Position numbers and translations under genes: made by a program. Shown here one piece after another: positions 51,997 through 63,689 of a DNA stretch of 64,000 nt. Source of the DNA: Pseudodesulfovibrio sp. 5S69 (GTDB lineage Bacteria > Desulfobacterota > Desulfovibrionia > Desulfovibrionales > Desulfovibrionaceae). Positions within the stretch are counted from its first letter, which is position 1. Each line of letters opens with the position of its first letter. The stretch is taken from the NCBI RefSeq assembly GCF_037094465.1, contig NZ_CP146609.1, positions 1,117,501-1,181,500 on the forward strand, given 5' to 3'. The notes beneath the pieces are model-generated. The model made no database searches and was not told the DNA's origin. It saw only the letters and a program-made list of their open reading frames with translations.

Positions 51997-52956
51997 ATGA
52001 GTCAGTCGGACATTCTGTTGGAAACAGGGACCAATGAGCTTGAGATCATTGAGTTCTTCATCGACGAAGTCACCCCGGACGGGGTGGAGCGGCAATATTT
52101 CGGCGTGAACGTGGCCAAGGTGCTGGAGGTCGTCGAGGCCCCGGAGGGGCTGGAGGGTTCCGAGGCGGCGGTGCACCCGAGTTTTCTGGGCACGATCCCG
52201 TTGCGCGACCTGATTCTGCCGGTGGTGGACCTGAGCGTGTGGCTGGACATGGAGCGCTCGCCCGCCGCGAACGAGCCGATTATTGTGACCGAGTTCAACG
52301 CCATGATCACGGGCTTTCTGGTTTCCGGGGTGACGCAGATCCACCGGGTCTTCTGGGCCGACGTGGAGCCGCCGAGCAAGTACGTGTCGTCCATGGAGAA
52401 CAACTGCATCACCGGGACGGTCAAGATCAAGGACCGGTTCGTGCTCATGCTCGACCTGGAGCAGGTCCTGGCCGATCTGGACGAGTCGGGCCAGACCCAG
52501 GCTAACCTGAGCAGCGTTGTTTCGGAGCAACGGTACCGGGCGTTGGTGGCGGACGATTCCACATCGGTGCGCCAGTTGCTCGAAAGCAATTTCAGCCAGG
52601 CCAATTTCGAGGTGACCATGGTCCGCGACGGGGCCGAGGCATGGTCGTTTCTGGAGGGGATCAAGGCCAAGTGCGCGTCCGGGGGCGGGAGCCCGCTGGA
52701 CTATCTGGACGCCGTGGTCTCGGATGTGGAGATGCCGCAGATGGACGGCTACACCCTGACCCGCAAGGTCAAGGAGGACCCGGTCCTCAAGGTCCTGCCC
52801 GTAGTCCTCTTCTCATCGCTCATCTCCAAGTCCGTGCTGCACAAGGGCAAGGCGGTCATGGCCGACGAGCAGGTCACCAAGCCGGAGTTCCACGGCCTGA
52901 CCGAGAAGGTCATCAACCTGATCCGCGGCTGGGACGGGAACGGGGCCGCGGGCTAG
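51997..52956 (+). CDS. cheV: Chemotaxis coupling protein CheV
   Basis: A 319-residue CheV: N-terminal CheW-like domain (about 1-160; FFIDEVTPDGVERQYFGVNV, GTIPLRDLILPVVDLSVWL) and C-terminal receiver (about 175-315; LVADDSTSVRQLLESNF, phospho-Asp in VVSDVEMPQMDGYTL, late VTKPEF). It links chemoreceptors to CheA and may act as a phosphate sink. Start at the ATG behind GGAGGAGGGCG. Its 3' end overlaps the convergent DUF2325 gene by 4 nt. Confidence 0.92.
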   Translation: MSQSDILLETGTNELEIIEFFIDEVTPDGVERQYFGVNVAKVLEVVEAPEGLEGSEAAVHPSFLGTIPLRDLILPVVDLSVWLDMERSPAANEPIIVTEFNAMITGFLVSGVTQIHRVFWADVEPPSKYVSSMENNCITGTVKIKDRFVLMLDLEQVLADLDESGQTQANLSSVVSEQRYRALVADDSTSVRQLLESNFSQANFEVTMVRDGAEAWSFLEGIKAKCASGGGSPLDYLDAVVSDVEMPQMDGYTLTRKVKEDPVLKVLPVVLFSSLISKSVLHKGKAVMADEQVTKPEFHGLTEKVINLIRGWDGNGAAG

Positions 52957-53234
52957 CCGGTCACCTCGTCCAACTGCCTGCGCAGAGTGGACACGCCGCA
53001 GGAGTGGTGCATGTAGACCGGCACGTCCTTACCGCGCACGGCGTCGAGCACATCCTTGCGCGCCTTGTGGGACACCTTGTTGGTGAACATGACCACGAAG
53101 TCCACCTGGCCCAGGGCCTTGGATATCTTCCGCTCCTTGCCGGTGAAGTGCTTCAGCTTGATCCCGCTGCGTTTCGCTTCCGAGACGTATTCCTGCTTCA
53201 ACCGGTCCATTCCGCCTATCAATGCTGCGCACAT
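52953..53234 (-). CDS. DUF2325 family protein
   Basis: A 93-residue protein matching DUF2325: CAALIGGMDRLKQEYVSEAK at the start, QVDFVVMFTNKVSHKARKDV in the middle, and VPVYMHHSCGVSTLRRQL near the end (one Cys, His-His pair). The family is a small Rossmann-like fold of unknown function, often near metal-related genes. A Fur-box-like sequence lies about 17-40 nt upstream of its start. Tail-to-tail overlap with cheV. Confidence 0.87.
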   Translation of the reverse strand: MCAALIGGMDRLKQEYVSEAKRSGIKLKHFTGKERKISKALGQVDFVVMFTNKVSHKARKDVLDAVRGKDVPVYMHHSCGVSTLRRQLDEVTG

Positions 53235-53250
53235 GTTGCCCTTCCTTCGT

Positions 53251-53273
53251 TGAGATTGAAAATCGTTATCAAT
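53251..53273. promoter_or_regulatory. Fur-box-like sequence
   Basis: GATTGAAAATCGTTATC (53254-53270) with flanking TGA and AATAA closely resembles the GATAATGATAATCATTATC Fur consensus. It lies just upstream of the DUF2325 gene. Confidence 0.65.
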
Positions 53274-53340
53274 AAATACCCGGCAGCGAGGGGCGTGTCA
53301 ACAATTGATCGCGATTTCTTCGCGAGGAATTTCAACCGGC

Positions 53341-53919
53341 TTAATCCGTTGGGGATTTGCGCAGCGCCTTGCCCTCGTGCCAGGCCCTGCCGACCTGTAC
53401 GCCCACGGCCCAGTAACGGTTGTCGGGCATGGTCAGGGTGAAGGGACGTGCCTTTTCCACGTCGACGTGGCCATCGGTCAGGAACCGCTCTTCGGTCCAG
53501 GCGGCGACCAGTTCGCCGATGAACAGGGTGTCGTTGGTCATGTGGAACTGTTCCTTGAGGCGGAATTCCATGGCCAGGGGGCAGGCGCGGATGAGCGGGG
53601 CGTTTTCGAGCTCGCCGAAATGGACCTCGAACAGGCCGGACTTGTCGGTCCGGTTGCCCGAGGCCAGGCCCGCGTAATCGGTCTCGGCGACCATGTCCAC
53701 GGACGGAAGGTTGATGGAGTACTGGCCTGTTTCGAGGATGGCCCGGTGGCTGGCGTGTTTCTTGTTGACCGCCATGGCCATGATGCACGGGTCGTAGTTG
53801 ACCCGCGTGACCCAGGCCATGGCCATGAAGTTGGGCCTGCCGTCGAGCATGGTCCCGAGAATGGTCTGCGGTTCGGGCAGGATGAAGGCGTTGTTGCCGA
53901 TGTTGATCCGCTCGGACAT
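53341..53919 (-). CDS. Flavin reductase-like protein (FMN-binding split barrel)
   Basis: A 192-residue flavoprotein of the flavin-reductase/flavoredoxin family. MSERINIGNNAFILPEPQTI leads into TMLDGRPNFMAMAWVTRVN and NKKHASHRAILETGQYSINL, the FMN-binding split-barrel core. Sulfate-reducer flavoredoxins are close relatives. Start behind AAGGAG at 53919; the much longer frame over the marR gene is not real. Preceded by a MarR gene, and both carry the same 16-bp palindrome just upstream. Confidence 0.9.
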   Translation of the reverse strand: MSERINIGNNAFILPEPQTILGTMLDGRPNFMAMAWVTRVNYDPCIMAMAVNKKHASHRAILETGQYSINLPSVDMVAETDYAGLASGNRTDKSGLFEVHFGELENAPLIRACPLAMEFRLKEQFHMTNDTLFIGELVAAWTEERFLTDGHVDVEKARPFTLTMPDNRYWAVGVQVGRAWHEGKALRKSPTD

Positions 53920-53936
53920 GGTGAGCTCCTTTTTTA

Positions 53937-53952
53937 TTGTATGTACATACAA
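53937..53952. promoter_or_regulatory. MarR operator, copy 2
   Basis: TTGTATGTACATACAA is a perfect 16-bp palindrome, 18 nt before the flavin-reductase ATG. It is identical to the copy at 54437-54452. Confidence 0.8.
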
Positions 53953-53990
53953 GTGTTCTTGGCGATAAAACCGGACGCCGGGCCTCCGGG

Positions 53991-54425
53991 TCAGCTTAGG
54001 TCTTCGAGGCGCTGGTGCGCGGCAAAGGTCTCGCGGGCCAGGTCGTCGCCCGCCTCGCGGCCGAGCACGGCGGAGTAGTCCTCGTGCAGTCGGGTCCAGG
54101 CCTTTTCGATCTCCGCCTGGGCCTTCCGTGCCCTGTCCGTGGGATAGACGCGGGTCAGCTTGCCTTCCTGTCGGCGCTCCACCAGGTCCTGATAGACCAG
54201 CTTGTCCGTGAACCGGGTCAGGGTGGACGGGGCCAGGTGCAGGTGGTCGGCGAGCTCCGTCACGGTGATGCCCGGCTGGTCGTTGACCAGCATGACGGCA
54301 AAGGCCAGGGACGGGGAGAGCCCGGTGTCGCGGAACGCCTTTTCGGCCAGGCGCGTGACCGACCGTGCCAGGGCGTTGGCCGTGAAGAACAGGCAGTTTT
54401 GCAGATAGAGGGATGGTTTTTTCAT
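53991..54425 (-). CDS. MarR family transcriptional regulator
   Basis: A 144-residue MarR repressor: LSPSLAFAVMLVNDQPGITV and ELADHLHLAPSTLTRFTDKL (recognition helix), then the wing ERRQEGKLTRVYPTDRARKA. Start at MKKPSLYLQ; the longer frame would begin inside the palindrome. It lies 71 nt upstream of the flavin-reductase gene, and both have a copy of the same operator, so it likely represses both, with release by an oxidant or aromatic ligand. Confidence 0.9.
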   Translation of the reverse strand: MKKPSLYLQNCLFFTANALARSVTRLAEKAFRDTGLSPSLAFAVMLVNDQPGITVTELADHLHLAPSTLTRFTDKLVYQDLVERRQEGKLTRVYPTDRARKAQAEIEKAWTRLHEDYSAVLGREAGDDLARETFAAHQRLEDLS

Positions 54426-54436
54426 GGGGTTCTCGC

Positions 54437-54452
54437 TTGTATGTACATACAA
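54437..54452. promoter_or_regulatory. MarR operator, copy 1
   Basis: TTGTATGTACATACAA, 11 nt before the marR ATG; identical to 53937-53952. Confidence 0.8.
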
Positions 54453-54741
54453 CTATCATCGATATACGGAGACGTAAAGGAGGCGAGGCCGGAAGGGAGG
54501 CCAAAGCGGATGCGGGACGCGTCGTGGGCAGCGGATGCGGAGGGGATCGGAGTGCCGGGTGCCGGTCGGATCCGGCGCGGCACAAACCGGCGGGAGGCGA
54601 AGACCGAGGCGGAAACCGGACACGTGGGGTGAACAAGGCGGTATCCGGACACCGGGGGACGAGGAATCCGGGGAAAGAAGGGCCCGGGGCAAGGGCGGCA
54701 TCCGGGGAGCCTGCGCCTGCCGGGAGCCGGGGAAGGCGCGG
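54453..54741. other. GC-rich intergenic stretch without a supportable gene
   Basis: Frames on both strands here are Arg/Gly/Pro-rich shadows. The left edge must hold the marR promoter. Confidence 0.5.
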
Positions 54742-56040
54742 CTATGGTGCCGGGGGCCAGGTTTCGTTTTCGGGGTCGGCTTCGGGCAGGGCGCATGGGG
54801 CGCAGTCCGCCACGCGGTTACCCTGGCCGTGGTCGATGAGAGACGGGACCGTTCCGACCACCACGTTGACCCGACCGCCGAGCAGGACCTGGCCCTTGAA
54901 CCCGGTGAACAGGCCCAGCTCGGTCCAGGCAAAGGTGTTGGCCGTGGCGGTCAGGGCCTCGAAGGGGTAGCAGAACAGGGCGTAGTTGGCCCGGCCGCGC
55001 ACCCGGTTGTTGGCGAAGAATCCGCGCGAGCCGGTCTGGACCGCGCCGCGCGCTCCCCGGCCTCCGGCCATGACGATATCGTTGCAGGTGACCACCAGGT
55101 CGTTGGCATAGAGCAGCAGGCCGATGGACTCTTCCCCGCGCGCCTCAATGCGGTTGCCGGTGATGATGGCCCGGTTGTTTCTTGAAAAATCAGCACCTCC
55201 ATTGGTGTCGAAATACCAGCCGACAACAACTCCGTTGGGCCCGAACTTATTGGGGTAGGCGATTCCTTCGTTGTCCGTGACGATGCGGTTGGACTCGATG
55301 CGGATGAACCCCTTGCCCTCGGGGCCCAGTTCGTTGTCCAGGACCTCGATGCCGTTGCGCGAGGTGCGGTTGATCTCGTTGCCGCGGATGGTCATCTCTG
55401 CGCCCGTGGTCCAGTCCGCGAGCACGCCGTACCCGGCGGTCTCCTCCGGGTGGTCGTTGATCATCTCCAGGCGGTTGTGCTCGATGAGCACCGTGCCCGT
55501 GACCGCCCCGTTGAGCCCGCCCTTGGGGTGGACCAGACGATTGCCGACCACGATGCCGGCCTGGAACGGCAGGGAGTCGCCCTGGCTCCAGGTGATGGCC
55601 GTGTCCTGCGGCAACACGTTGGTCACGACGCAGCCGCCGATCTCCAGCCCGCCCGCGTAGGCGAAGTGCAGGGGCGTACCCTTGGCCCCGTCGAAATGGA
55701 GGTTGCGGACCACGATGAGCGGTCCGTCCTTGCCCGGCGGCGCGGTGTCCACGGGCAGGGGGGAGTAAAAGGTCCAGTCGCCGCCCGAGATGGTGGTCAG
55801 GGGCTCATCCGCTTCGTCCAGCCTGCCCAGGATGCGGACGTTCTTGGTGATCTTGACCCGCCCGTCCGCGCCGAAGTCGAACCGGCCGCGCAGCCGGACC
55901 GTGCCTCCCTTGTCCAGCGCGGCCTGTACGTTGGCCACGTCTCTGGCCGGGTCGCCCGTGCCCGTGACCACGGCGTCTTCGGCGCCGGCGGGGACGGCGA
56001 GAAAGAGGACAAGAAACAGGACGGTGAAGAAACGGTGCAT
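54742..56040 (-). CDS. Secreted right-handed beta-helix protein
   Basis: A 432-residue exported protein. Signal peptide (MHRFFTVLFLVLFLAVPAGA) and a parallel beta-helix body with repeated N/G-x-I rungs: VRNLHFDGAKGTPLHFAYAG, LIEHNRLEMI, TIRGNEINRTSRNGIEVLDN, IESNRIVTDN, IITGNRIEARGEESIGLLLY. Such proteins bind or cleave polysaccharides, but no catalytic residues can be named. The ATG at 56040 has GGAG 5 nt upstream; the longer frame lacks a signal. It diverges from the chemoreceptor gene. Confidence 0.85.
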   Translation of the reverse strand: MHRFFTVLFLVLFLAVPAGAEDAVVTGTGDPARDVANVQAALDKGGTVRLRGRFDFGADGRVKITKNVRILGRLDEADEPLTTISGGDWTFYSPLPVDTAPPGKDGPLIVVRNLHFDGAKGTPLHFAYAGGLEIGGCVVTNVLPQDTAITWSQGDSLPFQAGIVVGNRLVHPKGGLNGAVTGTVLIEHNRLEMINDHPEETAGYGVLADWTTGAEMTIRGNEINRTSRNGIEVLDNELGPEGKGFIRIESNRIVTDNEGIAYPNKFGPNGVVVGWYFDTNGGADFSRNNRAIITGNRIEARGEESIGLLLYANDLVVTCNDIVMAGGRGARGAVQTGSRGFFANNRVRGRANYALFCYPFEALTATANTFAWTELGLFTGFKGQVLLGGRVNVVVGTVPSLIDHGQGNRVADCAPCALPEADPENETWPPAP

Positions 56041-56250
56041 GGGGTCTCCGTGCGGCTGGTCGTTCATTTTTGCGGCTATCTGAATGATTTTACCCCCTTT
56101 GGCGACGATGTTCAATGCGCTGACCGGCGTCCCGCGGGCGGCCCCTGCCCTCGCATCAATATTTATAATGGCGTTTATCAATTTGTTCGCGAACCATAAA
56201 GACCACGATGCATAACGGATGGCTGATACGGCCTGACAAGCGACCCGCGA

Positions 56251-56259
56251 GGGGGGGGG
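56251..56259 (+). promoter_or_regulatory. G9 tract serving as the chemoreceptor's ribosome-binding site
   Basis: Nine consecutive G residues (after CGCGA) lie 6 nt before the ATG of the receptor gene and are the only Shine-Dalgarno candidate. Slippage in such a tract would change the spacing. Confidence 0.65.
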
Positions 56260-56265
56260 ATAGCG

Positions 56266-58308
56266 ATGCGTTTGAGAACCAGAATGACGTTGATGCAGGT
56301 GGCCACTGTTGTGGTGGTCATCGTGGCCCTCAGCCTACTCTCCATACAGGGATTGAGAGGGTATGCCGATGGACAGATGAAGGATTTCCGGCGTGAGCAG
56401 ATGGAGGACGCCCGCCTGAATCTTGAGGACGCCGTCCAGATGGCCGAGGGTACCATCAAAAGATATTACGACCGCTCCCAGGACGTTGAGGGCTTGAAGC
56501 GGGACAGGGAAGAGGATCTGAAGCGGGTGGTGGACGTGGTCTACGGCCAGGTCAAAGCCTACTATGACGCCAACGCGGGCCGCCTGGATCAGGCAAACCT
56601 CATCCGGGGGCTGCGCCGTATCGTCGAGCCCGCCCGCTTCGACGGGGACAACTACGTCTGGGTGCAGAATCTCGACAACGTCATCCTGGCGCACCCCTCT
56701 GACGCCCTGCGGGACAAGGACATGTCCGGACTCAAGGACAAAAAGGGATTTCCGATCATCGCGGGCATGAGCGACATAGCCAGGAAAAACGGTCAGGGCG
56801 TGGTCGCCTATTGGTGGCCCAAGCCGGGCGAGGACGTGCCCAAGCTCAAGATATCCTACGTCCGCCTCCTGCCCGAGGCCGGATGGGCCATTGGGACCGG
56901 GGCCTGGATCGAGGACATCACCCAGGCCATGAAGAAGGAGGCCCTGCGCCAGGTGTCCAAGATGCGGCTCACGGACGGCAACTATTTCTGGGTCACCGAC
57001 CTGACCCCCAAGATGGTCATGCATCCGATCAATCCCGGGCTGGACGGCAAGGACCTGAGCCGAGAACTGGACAGCAAGGGCAAACCGTTCTTCGTGGAGA
57101 TGGCCGATGTCGCCAAGGCGGCGGGCCAGGGATTCGTGAGCTACTTCTGGACCAAGCCCGGCGAGCAGGGCGATTTCCCCAAGCTCTCCTTCGTCAAGCT
57201 GTTCAAGCCGTGGGGCTGGGTCGTGGGCATGGGCGTCTACGTCGACAACATCGACGCCGCCATCGCCGCCAAGCAGGCCGACCTGGACAAACGTATCGAG
57301 AGGATGATCCTCATGGTCCTGGGCATCGCCCTGCTGCTGGCTGTTCTCGGCGTGGTCGCGGGCATGATGAGCGCCCTTTCCGTGACCCGGACCTTGGGTG
57401 GAGAGCCTTCCGACATCGCCGGGATGGCCTCCCGGGTGTCCGAAGGGGACCTGACCATGGCCAAGGCCGACGACCGCGACCGGGGCGTGCTCAAGTCCAT
57501 GCTCCAGATGGCCGATCGGCTGCGCGGCGTGGTCGGCGAGGTCCAGTGCGCCACGGACAACGTGGCCGCGGGCAGCGAACAACTCTCGGCTTCGTCCGAG
57601 ACCCTGTCCCAGTCCACAGAGGAACAGGCCGCCTCCATCGAGGAGGTCTCCTCGTCCCTGACCGAGATCGTGGCCTCCATCCGCAAGAACGCGGACAACG
57701 CGGAAAAGACCAGCGAGATCGCGGACCAGACCAACCGGGAAATCCTCACCGGAGAGGAGTCCGTGCGCCGGACCGTGGGGGCCATGCGAGAGATTGCGGA
57801 CAAGATTTCCTTCATTGAGGAGATCGCCCGGCAGACAAACCTGCTGGCGCTCAACGCGGCCATCGAGGCGGCCCGGGCCGGAGAGCACGGCAAGGGGTTC
57901 GCCGTGGTCGCCGCCGAGGTCCGCAAGCTGGCCGAGCGCAGCGGGACCACGGCCCAGGAAATCCGCGAGCTGTCCGCCTCCAGCGTGCAGGTGGCCGAGC
58001 AGACCGGCGACCTGTTCGCCCGGCTCACCCCGGAGATCGCCAAGACCGCCGAACTGATCAAGGACGTCTCCAAGGTCTGCTCCGAGCAGAACCACGGAGT
58101 CAGCCAGATCGAACGGGCCATGGGCCAGTTGGATACGGTCATCCAGCAAAACGCCATGGCCTCCGAGGAGATGGCCTCCACCGCCGAGGAACTGGCCGGA
58201 CAGGCCACGACCTTGCAAAGCGCCATGCACTACTTCCATGTGGACAGCGTTGACCAGACCTGCGAACAGGCAAACTTCAAGGCCCTGCCGCCGGGCGGGG
58301 CATCCTGA
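56266..58308 (+). CDS. Methyl-accepting chemotaxis protein with two Cache domains
   Basis: A 680-residue receptor. First membrane helix about 10-30; periplasmic region about 31-345 with two single-Cache domains in tandem ([20 protein letters not shown], then [20 protein letters not shown], each with a [12 protein letters not shown] or [12 protein letters not shown] end); second helix about 345-370; HAMP about 372-425; then the signalling domain whose hairpin tip [20 protein letters not shown] is near-invariant. Tandem sCache_2 domains often bind small carboxylates; the ligand is unknown. The ATG follows a G9 tract. Confidence 0.93.
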   Translation: MRLRTRMTLMQVATVVVVIVALSLLSIQGLRGYADGQMKDFRREQMEDARLNLEDAVQMAEGTIKRYYDRSQDVEGLKRDREEDLKRVVDVVYGQVKAYYDANAGRLDQANLIRGLRRIVEPARFDGDNYVWVQNLDNVILAHPSDALRDKDMSGLKDKKGFPIIAGMSDIARKNGQGVVAYWWPKPGEDVPKLKISYVRLLPEAGWAIGTGAWIEDITQAMKKEALRQVSKMRLTDGNYFWVTDLTPKMVMHPINPGLDGKDLSRELDSKGKPFFVEMADVAKAAGQGFVSYFWTKPGEQGDFPKLSFVKLFKPWGWVVGMGVYVDNIDAAIAAKQADLDKRIERMILMVLGIALLLAVLGVVAGMMSALSVTRTLGGEPSDIAGMASRVSEGDLTMAKADDRDRGVLKSMLQMADRLRGVVGEVQCATDNVAAGSEQLSASSETLSQSTEEQAASIEEVSSSLTEIVASIRKNADNAEKTSEIADQTNREILTGEESVRRTVGAMREIADKISFIEEIARQTNLLALNAAIEAARAGEHGKGFAVVAAEVRKLAERSGTTAQEIRELSASSVQVAEQTGDLFARLTPEIAKTAELIKDVSKVCSEQNHGVSQIERAMGQLDTVIQQNAMASEEMASTAEELAGQATTLQSAMHYFHVDSVDQTCEQANFKALPPGGAS

Positions 58309-58319
58309 TCGATCCGAAG

Positions 58320-58359
58320 AGAAAGCCCCCTCGCGGTCTTCCGCGAGGGGGCTTTCTCT
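58320..58359. terminator. Bidirectional terminator
   Basis: GAAAGCCCCCTCGCGG/CCGCGAGGGGGCTTTC arms around TCTT, followed by TCTT. It lies between convergent genes. Confidence 0.9.
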
Positions 58360-58379
58360 TGCGCTCTGCCGTGCCGGAG

Positions 58380-58925
58380 TCAGTACCCCTGGCGAAATTC
58401 CGAGGTCCGGCGGCCCGCTTCCCGGAAATTCCGGTCCCGTGCGTTGACCTTGTCCTGCTCGAACACCGCCCTGGCCACCGTCTCGCATGCCGCGCCGAGG
58501 TCCGCGCCGCCCGCGCGGATCCGCCTGACCTGCTCGTTGAGCGCGGACTCCACCGTGCGCTGGCCCGCCCAGGACGGATACAGCGCCCAATACCGGGCCG
58601 CCTCGTTCGCCCGGCCCAGTCTGGCCGCGGCATACCCCGCGTTCAGAAACGCGTCCGGAATTTCCTTGCGCTCCACGCATTCGGATAGCACGCGCAAGGC
58701 GTCCTCATACCGGCCCGTACGCGTGTAGCACACGCCCGCCATGGCCAGGTGCGAAGGCCGGACCTCGTCCGGCTTCCCGGCAAAATATTCGTCATAGGCC
58801 GCCGCGCCCTCGCTGAAGTACGTCTCGGCCTTGCCGAAATCGCTCCGCGCCTCGGCCGCGCGCCCGCGCTCGAAGTTCTTTTTGCCCTTGGTCTCGGGCC
58901 GTACCAGCTTGGAGAAGAATGTCAT
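58380..58925 (-). CDS. Tetratricopeptide-like repeat protein
   Basis: A 181-residue helical protein starting at MTFFSKLVRPETKGKKNFER. TPR-like helix pairs can be seen: AEARSDFGKAETYFSEGAAA, HLAMAGVCYTRTGRYEDALR, DAFLNAGYAAARLGRANEAA. No signal peptide. It probably serves as a protein-protein contact surface; no partner is evident. The longer frame upstream runs through a GC-rich repeat. Confidence 0.8.
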   Translation of the reverse strand: MTFFSKLVRPETKGKKNFERGRAAEARSDFGKAETYFSEGAAAYDEYFAGKPDEVRPSHLAMAGVCYTRTGRYEDALRVLSECVERKEIPDAFLNAGYAAARLGRANEAARYWALYPSWAGQRTVESALNEQVRRIRAGGADLGAACETVARAVFEQDKVNARDRNFREAGRRTSEFRQGY

Positions 58926-58980
58926 GGTAGGCACAATAGCGGTTTGCCGCCCCGAGGACAAGGGGGATGAGGGCGGCGGA

Positions 58981-59017
58981 CGGGGCGCCGCCCCGAACCC
59001 CGCTGGGGCGCTGCCCC
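58981..59017 (-). repeat. Dispersed GC-rich double-hairpin repeat, copy 2
   Basis: The reverse complement matches 51860-51896 in 35 of 37 positions by direct reading. Confidence 0.85.
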
Positions 59018-59031
59018 CGGCCCCCGGAGAC

Positions 59032-59071
59032 AAAAAAGTGGGGACGCGCATTGCGCGTCCCCACTTTTTAA
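59032..59071. terminator. Terminator after groL
   Basis: AAAAAAGTGGGGACGCGC and GCGCGTCCCCACTTTTTA arms around ATT; effective for groL on the minus strand, about 20 nt behind its stop. Confidence 0.92.
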
Positions 59072-59090
59072 TATTGATGAATCGGGGTGA

Positions 59091-60689
<1,599 letters not shown>

Positions 60690-60722
60690 CTATGAAAAGT
60701 GGTTGTCAGTGATTGTAGTCAG

Positions 60723-60860
60723 CTTCGCAAAACCGTTCAGAAAGGTTCGAGTGCGAGGCGCAAAAAAGAATCAAGGCCGAAACGTAGTCTTCCTACGCGA
60801 GGATTTGATTCTTTTGCAGCAACGAAGCAATCGGGCCTTTATGGGCGGTTTTAGGCGAAG
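60723..60860. repeat. Extended hairpin between groES and groL (repeat family copy 2)
   Basis: Outer arms CTTCGC.AAAACCG / CGGTTTT.GGCGAAG, a middle GCAAAA.AGAATCAA / TTGATTCTTTTGC stem and an inner CGTAG-TCTTC-CTACG stem with CGAGGAT nest over 138 nt. The outer arm uses the last codons of groES. The inner core matches 33503-33573. Confidence 0.75.
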
Positions 60861-61111
60861 ACGCCGAGGATGTCGTCCTCACGCATGATAATCAGATCGT
60901 CGCCGTCCATGCTGAATTCGCTGCCGGCGTACTTGGCGAACAGGACGATATCGCCGTCCTTGACGGTCTTGCACTCGGGGCCTGCGGCCACGACGATACC
61001 GTTCTGGGGCTTTTCCTTGGCGGAATCCGGGATGTAGATGCCCCCGGCGGTCTTTTCCTCTTCTTCCTTCCTCTGGACGATGACGCGGTCATTGAGCGGT
61101 TTCAAACCCAT
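60851..61111 (-). CDS. groES: Co-chaperonin GroES
   Basis: An 86-residue 10-kDa co-chaperonin that caps Gro[22 protein letters not shown] and the mobile loop [15 protein letters not shown] are typical, as is the closing [22 protein letters not shown] 7 nt before the ATG sets the start; the longer frame upstream is not real. groL follows on the same strand. Confidence 0.96.
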   Translation of the reverse strand: MGLKPLNDRVIVQRKEEEEKTAGGIYIPDSAKEKPQNGIVVAAGPECKTVKDGDIVLFAKYAGSEFSMDGDDLIIMREDDILGVFA

Positions 61112-61173
61112 GAAAAGTCTCCTTATGCTGTCTTCACCGCAAGCAGTGGCGGCGTATGTTTCGACTGGGCCAA

Positions 61174-61201
61174 GAGATAAGTATGGTGAGGGCGGTGTCA
61201 A
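61174..61201 (-). promoter_or_regulatory. Candidate groES-groL promoter
   Basis: On the minus strand TTGACA (61196-61201) and TATCTC (61174-61179) are separated by 16 nt, 60 nt before groES. I see no CIRCE inverted repeat (TTAGCACTC-N9-GAGTGCTAA) in this gap, so HrcA control is not apparent. Confidence 0.5.
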
Positions 61202-61322
61202 CAGGCGGGCGGAATATTTTTTCCTGACCGTTCCGGAGGCGCGGTTGAAATCCCCACCGAAGCAGGGTAGTGCTGTAAATAGAAAAAACCGAATAAGCAA
61301 AGCAAACAGGAGCAAGTACAGG

Positions 61323-62795
<1,473 letters not shown>

Positions 62796-62796
62796 C

Positions 62797-63030
62797 GTGC
62801 TCGTCCTCAAGTGTGCCGACTGCCGCCGCAAGCTCTGGAGGTACCGCAAAATCGGCCAGGGCGAGGTGCACCGCTGCCACAAGGACCGCATCGACAGGAT
62901 ATGGAACCTGGAGGAGCGGGACGGCAAGGTGTTCTGTCCCTGCGGCCGGGCCGTGGGCATCGACCGGGGGAGCCACTACACCATGGACAGGAAGGCCTTC
63001 ACCTACAAGGGAACCAAAACCAACGGTTGA
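62797..63030 (+). CDS. Small zinc-ribbon protein coupled to otsA
   Basis: A 77-residue protein starting with GTG just after the otsA stop. KCADCRRKLWRY and FCPCGRAVG give two cysteine pairs, likely one zinc site. The start has no own ribosome site, so translation probably depends on otsA. Function unknown. Confidence 0.7.
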   Translation: MLVLKCADCRRKLWRYRKIGQGEVHRCHKDRIDRIWNLEERDGKVFCPCGRAVGIDRGSHYTMDRKAFTYKGTKTNG

Positions 63031-63098
63031 CAGGCGGTCGCCCTTTCGGAAAAGGTATGCATATGAATATAATGGAACCCGCGTACAAGGAGCTCGCC

Positions 63099-63587
63099 TT
63101 GAAGACCCGTATATTGATCCCGGCCCTGATGCTGACGTTGTTACTGGCCACCGCGGCAGCGGCCGCGACCGCTCCGTCGGAGTCCGCCCAGCCCGCCGTG
63201 GAGGACTGCGGCTCCATCCCCTGGGGCGCGCCCATCGCCACCGTGGAGGAGATCACCTACTCCCACACCGTGGCCGGGGTAAAGTACTACAAGGTGACCA
63301 AGACTGAGCCGTGCGGGGTGTTCAACATCCAGGGCGCGAACGTGACCTACGGCTTCCGCGACGGCCGGCTCTACACCGTGCTGGTGGAGATCGCCAAGGT
63401 CCAGGACATCAAGCAGGTGGTGGCCACCCTGATGGATTCCTACGGGCTGCCCGACCACAAGCAGTCGGACGGCTGGGACGAGTACCGCTGGGAGACCGCC
63501 ACCCTCAAGGTCAAGCTCAAGAGCCAGTTCTCCACGGACCGCATCAAGATCGGCATGTACTACAAGCCGCTGATCCCCAAGGAGTAG
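63099..63587 (+). CDS. Exported hypothetical protein
   Basis: A 162-residue exported protein. I chose the TTG at 63099 since AAGGAG lies 6 nt upstream and a compact signal peptide (KTRILIPALMLTLLLATAAAAATA) begins there; ATGs at 63057, 63063 and 63072 are in frame and possible. The mature part (about 130 residues) has WGAPIATVEEITYSHTVAGV, VTYGFRDGRLYTVLVEI and LPDHKQSDGWDEYRWETATL, a mixed alpha/beta pattern seen in small secreted proteins of this group; no family name is certain. Confidence 0.72.
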   Translation: MKTRILIPALMLTLLLATAAAAATAPSESAQPAVEDCGSIPWGAPIATVEEITYSHTVAGVKYYKVTKTEPCGVFNIQGANVTYGFRDGRLYTVLVEIAKVQDIKQVVATLMDSYGLPDHKQSDGWDEYRWETATLKVKLKSQFSTDRIKIGMYYKPLIPKE

Positions 63588-63611
63588 CGGCCGTCTGACC
63601 TCTTTTCGCGG

Positions 63612-63638
63612 GGCCGTCCCGGAACGGGGCGGCCTTTT
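63612..63638 (+). terminator. Terminator
   Basis: GGCCGTCCC/GGGGCGGCC with a GGAAC loop and TTTT. Confidence 0.8.
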
Positions 63639-63689
63639 GCTCCATTTGCCTTTGGCCGGGCCGTGCTTATCCTCTGCGGGGAGGAATCC

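Noticed and set aside
56335..58680. 781-codon frame antisense to the chemoreceptor
   Set aside because: Low-complexity Gly/His/Leu product; the receptor frame is certain.
61112..61322. CIRCE element ahead of groES
   Set aside because: No TTAGCACTC-N9-GAGTGCTAA-like repeat can be found in the gap.
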